From: Planctomycetota bacterium
GTDB lineage: Bacteria > Planctomycetota > MHYJ01 > JACPRB01
Reading direction: 5' to 3'
Assembly (NCBI GenBank): GCA_016209705.1
Contig: JACQVR010000032.1
Coordinates: 1 to 41,083, forward strand
Length of the DNA: 41,083 nt
The number at the start of each line of letters is the position of its first letter. The first letter of the stretch is position 1. A model generated the notes under the pieces. It was given only the letters and a program-made list of their open reading frames with translations. It was not told where the DNA came from and searched no databases. Positions 7,795 through 13,805 of the stretch are shown piece after piece. The translations under genes were made by a program, and so were the position numbers.

Positions 7795-8501
7795 ACGGGA
7801 GCCGCATGCTGGAAAACATCAAGAGAATTCTGGGCTTGAAAGACATTCCCGAGGAGCTGTCCTCGCTCTATCGGGGCGCCCACAACGAACGCGAGGCGCT
7901 CATCCTGCTCAAGGAAGCCCGCCGGCGGGACGAGTCCCGGCGCCGGCGCGCCCTCCAGGATCTCGAAGTCTTCACTCAAATGGAGGAGGAACTCCTCGAG
8001 GAAGGCAAGGGAGAGGTCAGCGAGAGCCGGCGGCTCATGCTCGCCCGCCGGGTGAAGGAAATCCGCGGGAAGAGCGAGGAGCTGAATTCGCGGATCGACA
8101 ACATCTACAACAAGCGCCTGCGGATCTTCAACGAACACATCCACTCGCTGGAGACGGTCCTGGAACTGACCACGGAGGAGCTGCCGGACAAGCAAGCCAT
8201 GGAAGAGATGGCCATCCGGGCCAAGGAGCTCCTGGAAAACCTCGAAAAATCCCGCGAGCTGGCGGAGGGGATCGCGCTGTCGACGGAACCGCCGCAGCCC
8301 GACGAAGAAGAAAAGCAGATCCTCAAGGAGATGGAGCGGCGGGCCAGCCTGGAAGCCGAGAAGGAAGAGATCGAGCCGGCGCCGCCGGAACCGGCGGAGG
8401 AGCGCGAGGGCGTCTCCGAAGAACGGCGGGAGATCCGAAAGGAACGTCCGCGGGAAGAACCGAAACGCGTCGAAAATCCTGAAATCGAATTCGAGGAATA
8501 A
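7791..8501 (+). CDS. ESCRT-III-like coiled-coil protein A
   Basis: A 236-residue, highly charged, almost entirely helical protein with a short amphipathic start (MLENIKRILGL). A long basic coiled-coil core follows (about 25-150), then an acidic, proline-broken tail (EPPQPDEEEK, EPAPPEPAEE) ending in ENPEIEFEE. That order, basic helical core then acidic regulatory tail, is the Snf7/CHMP plan, although residue similarity to known members is weak. The ATG at 7791 overlaps the previous stop. A second in-frame ATG at 7806, preceded by GGGAG, gives MLENIKRIL, more like the short basic starts of its neighbours. The acidic C-terminus could be a MIT-interacting motif for the ATPases. A different coiled-coil family cannot be excluded. 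Confidence 0.7.
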   Translation: MNGSRMLENIKRILGLKDIPEELSSLYRGAHNEREALILLKEARRRDESRRRRALQDLEVFTQMEEELLEEGKGEVSESRRLMLARRVKEIRGKSEELNSRIDNIYNKRLRIFNEHIHSLETVLELTTEELPDKQAMEEMAIRAKELLENLEKSRELAEGIALSTEPPQPDEEEKQILKEMERRASLEAEKEEIEPAPPEPAEEREGVSEERREIRKERPREEPKRVENPEIEFEE

Positions 8502-8530
8502 TCGTCCTAAGGAGGACGGCAGGTACGACC

Positions 8531-9175
8531 ATGTCGATCATTGAAAAAATCTTCCGCCGCAGAAGGAAGCTCACGGATCTTTCGCTGGAGGAGCTGCGCA
8601 TCGAGGAGAAACGCCTCGAGATCCGCGAAAACCAGCACATCAACCAGATCGACCGGCTCGAGAAGCAACGCGAGGAGACGTTCAATCAAGGCGCGAAGAC
8701 GAAATCGCCCCCGCGGCGCCGCATCTACGCCCGGCGATTCAACGAACTCTCCCAACGGCTGGGCATGATCGAGCGGGACCTGTCCCGGGTGGTCAAGGAG
8801 CTGATGACGCTGAACCGGGTCCGCGTCATTCTGGAACGCCAGCGACAGATCCCCGGCCAGCGGAACGTTCTGGAAAATCTGAGCGAAAAGGACCTGGGGC
8901 GCATCACGACCCTGCTGGAAGACGACCGCATCTCGGAGGAGGTATACCTTCAAAAGCTGGACTTGATGCTGGGCGTGGTGCATGAACCCGCCTACGAGAC
9001 CCAGGAGATCGGCTCGGAGGGCATGGAGGTGCTGAAAACCTGGGAGGCGATGGACGAAGGAGAGCTGGATTTCGACGAGGGCCTCAAAGAGGCTTCACAG
9101 GCTCAGGAAGGCGGAGGGCGCCGGGAACGTCCGGAAGCCGAGCGGGCCGAGGAGCGCGAGGCCGAGCCCAACTAG
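8531..9175 (+). CDS. ESCRT-III-like coiled-coil protein B
   Basis: A 214-residue helical protein. It starts with a short amphipathic basic helix (MSIIEKIFRRRRKL) and continues with LRIEEKRLEIRENQHINQI, a basic hairpin turn KTKSPPRRR and long helices through residue about 110. It ends in an acidic region (EGELDFDEGLKEA and a Glu-rich tail). It is a clear paralogue of the next gene: both share IRENQ, the R-EE-F-x-G-x-K-x-KSPxRRR segment, L-x-KEL-T, LLEDD and the motif MDEGE. The shape matches ESCRT-III subunits: membrane-binding start, alpha1-alpha2 hairpin, acidic C-terminus. An AAGGAGG box lies 15 nt before the ATG, and a nearer AGG at 8521. Family placement rests on architecture and neighbours. 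Confidence 0.75.
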   Translation: MSIIEKIFRRRRKLTDLSLEELRIEEKRLEIRENQHINQIDRLEKQREETFNQGAKTKSPPRRRIYARRFNELSQRLGMIERDLSRVVKELMTLNRVRVILERQRQIPGQRNVLENLSEKDLGRITTLLEDDRISEEVYLQKLDLMLGVVHEPAYETQEIGSEGMEVLKTWEAMDEGELDFDEGLKEASQAQEGGGRRERPEAERAEEREAEPN

Positions 9176-9231
9176 CCGGGTGCTGGTAGCCGGTAGCGGG
9201 TAGCGAGCGCGCTCAACCTGGAGAACATCAG

Positions 9232-9852
9232 ATGGCCGTAGAAATGTTGTCGTGGTTCCGCCGGAAAAAAGAGCTGACGCTCGCCGACGTGAAGCGCGAG
9301 GAGATCAAGCTGGGCATCCGCGAGAACCAGACGATCGCCAAGCTGGAGCGGACCGAGAAGGAGCGGGAGGAGATCTTTTCCAAAGGCTCGAAAATCAAGT
9401 CCCCCTCCCGCCGGCGGCAGCTCGCGCGCCTGTACGACATGAAGTCGAACGGCCTCAAGTTGTTGGAGCACGAGCTGAACATTCTCTCCAAGGAGCTCAC
9501 GACGATCTCGGCCCTGAAGCTGGCCTTGGAACGGAGGGAGCGTCACAAGGAAGGGATCGCCCACATCCTGAATCGGGTGGACGAGGCGCGGCTCATGGTG
9601 CTGCTGGAAGACGACAAGGTCACGCAGGAGATGTACGTCGAGAAGCTGAACGAAGCGCTGTCCATCGTCTCGGAGGGAAGCCGCCCCGCCTTCGAAAGCC
9701 TGGGCAAGGACGGGGACGAGATCCTTCAGGTATGGCAGAAGATGGACGAGGGAGAGATCGATACGTTCGAGGAAGGACTGCGGGAGGCGGACCAGCGGGT
9801 CCGGCAGCGCGAGAAACGGCAGGCCGAACTGGAAGGGGAGGCCGACATGTAG
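9232..9852 (+). CDS. ESCRT-III-like coiled-coil protein C (paralogue of B)
   Basis: A 206-residue paralogue of the preceding protein with the same order of parts: short hydrophobic/basic start (MLSWFRRKKEL), IRENQTIAKLER, the basic turn KIKSPSRRR, helices with LSKELTTIS, then VLLEDDKVTQEMY and an acidic segment MDEGEIDTFEEGLREA. The ATG at 9232 has GGAG eight bases upstream; an in-frame ATG at 9244 would remove four residues. Related but unequal subunits side by side mirror the paralogous ESCRT-III proteins that co-polymerise in archaea and eukaryotes. The 56-nt gap before it carries a stuttering GGTAGC run (9183-9204). A gap of about 200 nt with a strong hairpin follows. Confidence 0.75.
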   Translation: MAVEMLSWFRRKKELTLADVKREEIKLGIRENQTIAKLERTEKEREEIFSKGSKIKSPSRRRQLARLYDMKSNGLKLLEHELNILSKELTTISALKLALERRERHKEGIAHILNRVDEARLMVLLEDDKVTQEMYVEKLNEALSIVSEGSRPAFESLGKDGDEILQVWQKMDEGEIDTFEEGLREADQRVRQREKRQAELEGEADM

Positions 9853-9889
9853 GAGATCGGGAGATAAAAAGACCGCGCCTCGTAAAAAT

Positions 9890-10035
9890 ATCTCCCCATC
9901 TCCCCCATCTCCTGATCCCCTTTAGGAGATGGGGAGAGGCGGGGAGATGAGAAGATGGAGAAGCCATGGAGATGAAGAAAGATACCCCTAAAAACATCTC
10001 CTCATCTCCAATATCTCCTGATCCCCTTTAAAAGA
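9890..10035. repeat. Hairpin and direct repeat inside the operon (ATCTCC family)
   Basis: The 198-nt gap between protein C and the first ATPase is built from ATCTCC/GGAGAT words. A near-perfect inverted repeat spans 9890-9948, with arms of about 24 nt (9890-9913 and 9924-9948) around the loop GATCCCCTTT. A second copy of the left arm and loop (AAACATCTCC to CTGATCCCCTTTA) lies at 9991-10030, about 98 nt on. The gap holds no plausible gene. The family recurs at 22921-23039 and 32681-32779. In mRNA the hairpin would sit between the ESCRT-III-like and ATPase genes, where it could stabilise the upstream part and lower ATPase output. Confidence 0.75.
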
Positions 10036-10050
10036 ATCTTCGGATCGCCC

Positions 10051-11274
10051 ATGGAATTGGACCTTCACGAACCGATCAAGCGGGCGCTGGCCAAGGCGCG
10101 GCAGGCTTACGAATCCAAGGATCTGGATCGCGCCGCCTCCGCCTACGAGAAGGCGGCCAATCTCATGTCGCTGTACGCGGAGCAGGCGACCGGACGGGAA
10201 GCGGAACAGCGGCGCAAGCGCAAGTCCCTTGAGTATCGCGAAATGGCCCACAAGCTCCGCGCCGGCGAGTTCGCCGAGCGGGGCGATCCCGCCGCGCCGC
10301 TGCCGGAAGCGAAAGCGACGGCCCCGGGCTCCTCCGGCGCGATCCCCGCAGGCGGCGACATCAAGTCGATCGTCACGAATCTGATGGTCCACGCCAACGT
10401 GACGTGGGAGGACATCGGCGGACTGGACGACAGCAAGAACGAGATCAAGTTCGCCCTGGGCATGACGCTGGCCCAGCAGCCCGACCACGTCAAGGTGGCG
10501 GCGTGGACCAAGATCCTCTTCTACGGGCCTCCGGGAACCGGCAAGACGCTGCTGGCGGCCGCCACCTCCAACGCGGTGCGGTCCGGCGAGGACGTTCCCA
10601 GCGTCTTCTACAACGTCAAGATCTCCAGCGTCCTGTCGAAATACTTCGGCGAAAGCTCCAAGATCTTGAGCGAACTCTACGGAACCGCGCGGGACACCTC
10701 CCCCAGCGTGGTGTTCCTGGACGAATTCGAATCCCTCTGCGGCCGGCGCGACGCCGGCGACACGGGCGCGGAACGCCGCATCCTTTCGACGCTCCTGTCA
10801 GAGCTGGACGGAATGGATCAGAAGGGACGCCCTGACTTGTACGTCCTGACGATCGCCGCCACGAATCGCCCCTGGGATCTCGATCCCGCCGTCCTGTCGC
10901 GGTTCGAGAAGAAGATCCTGATTCCCTTGCCCGACGCGGCGACGCGAGAGAGAATTTTGAGGATCCACCTGGAGCGGAAGGGATACCGGACCGCCGTGCC
11001 GTACGCCGAGCTGGCCGATCTGACGAACGGCTACAGCGGCCGGGAGATCGAGAGGTTTTGCAAGGAAGTGACCACCGGCATGATCGAGGAGATGAATCAC
11101 GATATCCCGCGGTTGGTCGACCAAGGCTTGGATCAGGTGCGGAAGCATCGGATTCGCGTGCGCGAATTGAATCGGGAGGACTTCGACGCCGCCGCGCGCC
11201 TGATCCACCCTCAGACCACGGCGGCCGAAATGGAGCGTTACGTGCGCTGGAAAGAATCCGTTCAGGAGGAATGA
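10051..11274 (+). CDS. Vps4-like AAA ATPase with N-terminal MIT-like domain
   Basis: A 407-residue AAA ATPase with the layout of Vps4/CdvC, which disassembles ESCRT-III polymers. Residues about 5-72 form a MIT-like three-helix repeat (RALAKARQAYESKD, then AYEKAANLM, then YREMAHKLR). After a linker, VTWEDIGGLDDSKNEIK opens the AAA core. Walker A is GPPGTGKT (159-166), Walker B VVFLDEFESL (220-229) and sensor 1 ATNRPW. The Vps4/katanin-type stretch is SRFEKKILIPLPD, where CDC48/FtsH types have RPGR. Only one arginine of Vps4's RRRF segment is kept. The last 20 residues (HPQTTAAEMERYVRWKES) resemble the C-terminal Vps4 helix, usually KPTVS-x-x-DL-x-x-Y-x-x-W/F. The start lacks a clear Shine-Dalgarno. 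The next gene starts 2 nt after the stop. Confidence 0.9.
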   Translation: MELDLHEPIKRALAKARQAYESKDLDRAASAYEKAANLMSLYAEQATGREAEQRRKRKSLEYREMAHKLRAGEFAERGDPAAPLPEAKATAPGSSGAIPAGGDIKSIVTNLMVHANVTWEDIGGLDDSKNEIKFALGMTLAQQPDHVKVAAWTKILFYGPPGTGKTLLAAATSNAVRSGEDVPSVFYNVKISSVLSKYFGESSKILSELYGTARDTSPSVVFLDEFESLCGRRDAGDTGAERRILSTLLSELDGMDQKGRPDLYVLTIAATNRPWDLDPAVLSRFEKKILIPLPDAATRERILRIHLERKGYRTAVPYAELADLTNGYSGREIERFCKEVTTGMIEEMNHDIPRLVDQGLDQVRKHRIRVRELNREDFDAAARLIHPQTTAAEMERYVRWKESVQEE

Positions 11275-11276
11275 CG

Positions 11277-11555
11277 ATGCCCCTTTCACACTGCCTGGAC
11301 TGCGGGCGTGAAGTATCGACCCGGGCGCGCTCGTGCCCGCACTGCGGCCGGCCGCGGCCGGTCCGCAAATGCGGCGACGGGCTTACCGTGTTGCTGCTGA
11401 TCGCCGGCCTGCTGGCCGCCCTGGCCGCCGCCGCCGTCGTATCGAAGAAGTGCTGCCCGTTCCGGAGCGCGGCCTTCCGATGCCGGTCCATCGTGGCGCC
11501 GGAGGTGGCGCCGCCCGCGCCGGCGAAGTTTCCTCCTCCCATCGAGGAACGATAA
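11277..11555 (+). CDS. Small zinc-ribbon protein with one membrane helix
   Basis: A 92-residue protein. It has an N-terminal zinc ribbon (CLDC at residues 6-9 and CPHC about 12 residues later), then a basic hinge (GRPRPVRKCGDG). A single hydrophobic helix (LTVLLLIAGLLAALAAAAVV) follows, then a cysteine- and proline-rich tail. The basic residues before the helix predict the ribbon in the cytosol and the tail outside. AGGAGGA lies seven bases before the ATG at 11277; an ATG at 11271 overlapping the ATPase stop is too close to it. It sits between the Vps4-like ATPase and the CHMP-like gene, 4 nt before the latter. A membrane anchor or recruiter for the soluble operon proteins is plausible but inferred. 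Confidence 0.75.
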   Translation: MPLSHCLDCGREVSTRARSCPHCGRPRPVRKCGDGLTVLLLIAGLLAALAAAAVVSKKCCPFRSAAFRCRSIVAPEVAPPAPAKFPPPIEER

Positions 11556-11559
11556 CGAC

Positions 11560-12162
11560 ATGGGAATCTTCAAGTCCCGTCAGGAACGGAAGATCGAGCG
11601 CGACATCGAGATTCGCAAAGGCGTCGCCTCGCTGAGGCGGAACATCCGCGACTTGAGCAAGCATGAGCACTCGTACCTCGACAAGGCGAAACGTGCCAAG
11701 AAGATCGGCGACAAGGAACAGCTCGTGTTCCTCAAGCGCATGCTCAAGAAGACCGCCGCTCAGAAACGGCTGCGCGAACGGCAGCTTCTGTCCATCGAGA
11801 CCGCCGTGCAGATCAAGAGCCAGGCGGAGAGCGATTCCGATTTCGTGCAGTCGATGGCCTCCGTGGCCAAGTCGATCGCCGAGGTCTACGGGGCCACCGA
11901 CATGGTGAAGACCCAGAAGAACTTCGAGAAAGCGCTCATGCAGGCGGAGACGCTCCAGCAGCAGATGGACGTCTTTCTGGAGATGACGACCGAGCACGTC
12001 ATGACGGGCGAGGCGGAGGGCGAAAGCGAAGTCGTCTCGGACGCCGAGATCGATCGCATGCTCAATGAGGAAGTGACCCACGAAGAAACGCAGGATGTGG
12101 ATACGGAGATCGAGAAAGGGCTCAAGGACATTCAGCACGAGCTGGACAAGGAACAAAAATAG
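11560..12162 (+). CDS. ESCRT-III (Snf7/CHMP2-like) protein D
   Basis: The most convincing ESCRT-III homologue of the operon, 200 residues. The start MGIFKSRQERKIERDIEIRK is basic and amphipathic. A helical hairpin follows (LRRNIRDLSKHEHSYLDKA, then AKKIGDKEQLVFLKRMLKK). Next comes a region that matches the order in CHMP2/Vps2: S-x-x-FVQSMASVAKSIAEV, TQKNFEKALMQAE, QQMDVFLEMTTEHVM. In CHMP2 the equivalents are the MA-x-AM-x-x-VTKAM, I-x-KIMMEFE and MMNDAIDDAM stretches. The tail from about residue 148 is acidic (EAEGESEV, AEIDRMLNEEV) and could carry a MIT-interacting motif. It lacks PspA/Vipp1-type length. It lies between two small membrane-protein genes and just before the second MIT-AAA ATPase. 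The judgement is from reading; profile scores were not available. Confidence 0.85.
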   Translation: MGIFKSRQERKIERDIEIRKGVASLRRNIRDLSKHEHSYLDKAKRAKKIGDKEQLVFLKRMLKKTAAQKRLRERQLLSIETAVQIKSQAESDSDFVQSMASVAKSIAEVYGATDMVKTQKNFEKALMQAETLQQQMDVFLEMTTEHVMTGEAEGESEVVSDAEIDRMLNEEVTHEETQDVDTEIEKGLKDIQHELDKEQK

Positions 12163-12171
12163 GACACCTTT

Positions 12172-12615
12172 ATGGATCAGCCTCCTGCGGCGCCGCTCTC
12201 CGCCGGGCCTCCGTCCCCGCCGCCAAAAAAATCCTCCGCGATGAAATGGGTCCTGATCGGGTGCGGCGTCCTGGCGGGCGTGGGCATTCTGGCGTGCGGG
12301 GGATGTTTCGCCTTCGGCTATTACCTCTACCGGCAGGTGGCTCCGATCATCGAAGAGGCGACGGCGTTCGCCAAGAACAACGAAATCATCGCCCAGGAAA
12401 TCGGGGAACCGAAGGACGGCGGCTTCCACGTCAGGAAATGGGATTTCAAGAATGACGTGGGCCGGGTCGAAATCCACATCCAAGGAGACAAGGGAGAAGG
12501 CGACATCGTCGTCAACTTCCGCAAGGAGGAGGGCCGGTGGAGGATTGTCGGAGGGACGCTCACGAAGGACGGACAGGTGCATCCGCTCCGAGGCACGGAG
12601 GACACGTCGGAGTAG
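12172..12615 (+). CDS. Membrane protein with Coa1-like domain
   Basis: A 147-residue protein. The N-terminus is proline-rich and cytosolic (PLSAGPPSPPPKKSS). One transmembrane helix follows (MKWVLIGCGVLAGVGILACGGCFAFGYY in two parts), then an extracytoplasmic domain of about 85 residues. That domain resembles the Coa1/Tim21-type fold seen in many small bacterial membrane proteins: NNEIIAQEIGEPKDGGF, then GRVEIHIQGDKGEGDIVV and a strand ending RWRIVGGTL. Coa1 is named for cytochrome oxidase assembly, but no oxidase gene is near. The gene lies 9 nt after the CHMP-like gene and 1 nt before the second ATPase, so it belongs to the operon. It may place part of the machinery at the membrane. Confidence 0.75.
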   Translation: MDQPPAAPLSAGPPSPPPKKSSAMKWVLIGCGVLAGVGILACGGCFAFGYYLYRQVAPIIEEATAFAKNNEIIAQEIGEPKDGGFHVRKWDFKNDVGRVEIHIQGDKGEGDIVVNFRKEEGRWRIVGGTLTKDGQVHPLRGTEDTSE

Positions 12616-12616
12616 A

Positions 12617-13741
12617 ATGCCCAAGAACTTCCTCCTGGAGTCGTTCGAAAAGCACAAGGACCTCGGTCTCCGTGCCTTCCACGGAGGAGACCTCCGGGAG
12701 GCGCGGTATCATTTCCTGAAGGCCGCCGAATACCTGCTGGAGCTGGCGCGTCAATCGGACCCTCCCTTGCGGGACATCCGCACCCGACAGGCGTTCAAGC
12801 TCATCGAGCTGGCCAAGAACGTGCGGCAGAAGCGCAAGGCGGTTCGCGAGAAAGTCGCCGCCCGGCCGGCCGACCGCTCGGACGTCGCGGCCGAGGAGGT
12901 CCCCCAGGAATGGCTCGTCGCCGAAAAGCCGAAGATCCGCTTCGACGACATCGCCGGACTCGAGGAGGTGAAGGAGCAGATCCGCGTCAAGATGATCTAC
13001 CCCTTCACGCACGCGGAGAAGGCGAAGAAATACCGGATCCGGACGGGCGGCGGCATTCTGCTGTATGGTCCGCCCGGCACCGGAAAGACGATGATCGCCA
13101 AAGCGGTCGCCGGGGAACTGGACGCGACGTTCTTCGCCATCGCGCCCAGCGAGATCCTGAACAAATGGGTCGGCGAGAGCGAGAAGAACATCCGCAAGCT
13201 CTTCGACGCCGCCCGCGCGTGCGAGCGCGCCGTGATCTTCATCGACGAAGTCGAATCGCTGACCCCGCCGCGGCGGGACGGCGAATCCGGCGGCGTCATG
13301 CAGCGCGTCGTGCCCCAGATCCTCAACGAACTGGACGGATTCGACCGCAAGGAGGGCCACCACCTGCTCTTCCTGGGCGCCACGAACGAGCCGTGGGGCA
13401 TCGACGCGGCGATGCTGCGGCCCGGCCGGCTGGATGAGAAGATCTACGTGGGGCTCCCCGATGCCGCGGCCCGCAAGCGCATTCTCGAGATGAACCTCAA
13501 GGACATGCCGCTGGAAAGTTCCGTCGATCTGGACCGCCTGACGGAACGGCTGGACGGCTACAGCGGGGCGGACGTGGCGTATCTGTGCCGCAAGGTATCC
13601 GAAGGAACCTTCCTGGATTCCGTCGAGAAGGGCCACGAGCGCCAGATCGGGCCGCAGGACTTCGAGCGCGTGCTGCTGAAGCTCCGGCCTTCCGTTTCCC
13701 GCGTCGACCTGGACCGCTTCAAGAAATTCAAGATCCAATGA
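12617..13741 (+). CDS. Second MIT-AAA ATPase (Vps4/CDC48-like)
   Basis: A 374-residue AAA ATPase and last gene of the operon. Residues about 5-75 look like a MIT three-helix domain (ESFEKHKDLGLRAFHGGD, ARYHFLKAAEYLLELA, FKLIELAKNVRQKRK). The AAA core begins IRFDDIAGLEEVKEQI. Walker A is GPPGTGKT (151-158), Walker B VIFIDEVESL (206-215) and sensor 1 ATNEPW. It has the CDC48/FtsH-style AMLRPGRLDEKIYVGLPD rather than the Vps4-type RRF segment of the first ATPase. The C-terminus (LRPSVSRVDLDRFKKF) again resembles the final Vps4/CDC48 helix. Two distinct MIT-AAA proteins in one operon suggest a heteromer or two disassembly steps. The ATG is one base after the previous stop. A 31-bp tandem repeat begins 2 nt past its own stop. 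Confidence 0.88.
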   Translation: MPKNFLLESFEKHKDLGLRAFHGGDLREARYHFLKAAEYLLELARQSDPPLRDIRTRQAFKLIELAKNVRQKRKAVREKVAARPADRSDVAAEEVPQEWLVAEKPKIRFDDIAGLEEVKEQIRVKMIYPFTHAEKAKKYRIRTGGGILLYGPPGTGKTMIAKAVAGELDATFFAIAPSEILNKWVGESEKNIRKLFDAARACERAVIFIDEVESLTPPRRDGESGGVMQRVVPQILNELDGFDRKEGHHLLFLGATNEPWGIDAAMLRPGRLDEKIYVGLPDAAARKRILEMNLKDMPLESSVDLDRLTERLDGYSGADVAYLCRKVSEGTFLDSVEKGHERQIGPQDFERVLLKLRPSVSRVDLDRFKKFKIQ

Positions 13742-13743
13742 CT

Positions 13744-13805
13744 GTTACAATATATTTTGAAAATTATTTGTAACGTTACGATAAGTTTTGAGAATATTTT
13801 GTAAC
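13744..13805. repeat. Two tandem copies of a 31-bp AT-rich quasi-palindrome
   Basis: Copies at 13744-13774 and 13775-13805 adjoin with no spacer. Each runs from GTTACAA (GTTACGA in copy 2) to TTTGTAAC or TTTTGTAAC with TTTTGA in the centre. The ends are inverted (GTTACAA/TTGTAAC), so each is an imperfect palindrome. Copy 1 and copy 2 each differ at 3 of 31 positions from the third copy at 26377-26407. GC is about 20%, against a GC-rich background. They fill the gap between the operon end and the TPR gene. An operator, a 5' UTR hairpin or a small repeat element are all possible. Confidence 0.8.

Noticed and set aside
9176..9231. Small gene or promoter in the GGTAGC stutter before protein C
   Set aside because: No open frame with a start, no -10/-35 pair. 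It looks like low-complexity spacer.
8531..12162. PspA/Vipp1 as the identity of the coiled-coil proteins
   Set aside because: Not fully excluded, but PspA-family length and start (MGIF-x-R followed by a conserved NA-x-LDK type stretch) are absent in B and C. Pairing with MIT-AAA ATPases favours Vps4-dependent ESCRT-III. A profile search would decide.
13744..13805. CRISPR array
   Set aside because: The 31-bp units begin with GTT and end with AAC as some CRISPR repeats do, but the two copies adjoin without a spacer, the third is 12.6 kb away and no cas gene is present.
13744..13805. BirA-type operator
   Set aside because: The ends GTTACAA/TTGTAAC recall biotin operators, but these use a TTGTNAACC-type half-site with a different spacing, and neither adjacent gene is a biotin gene.
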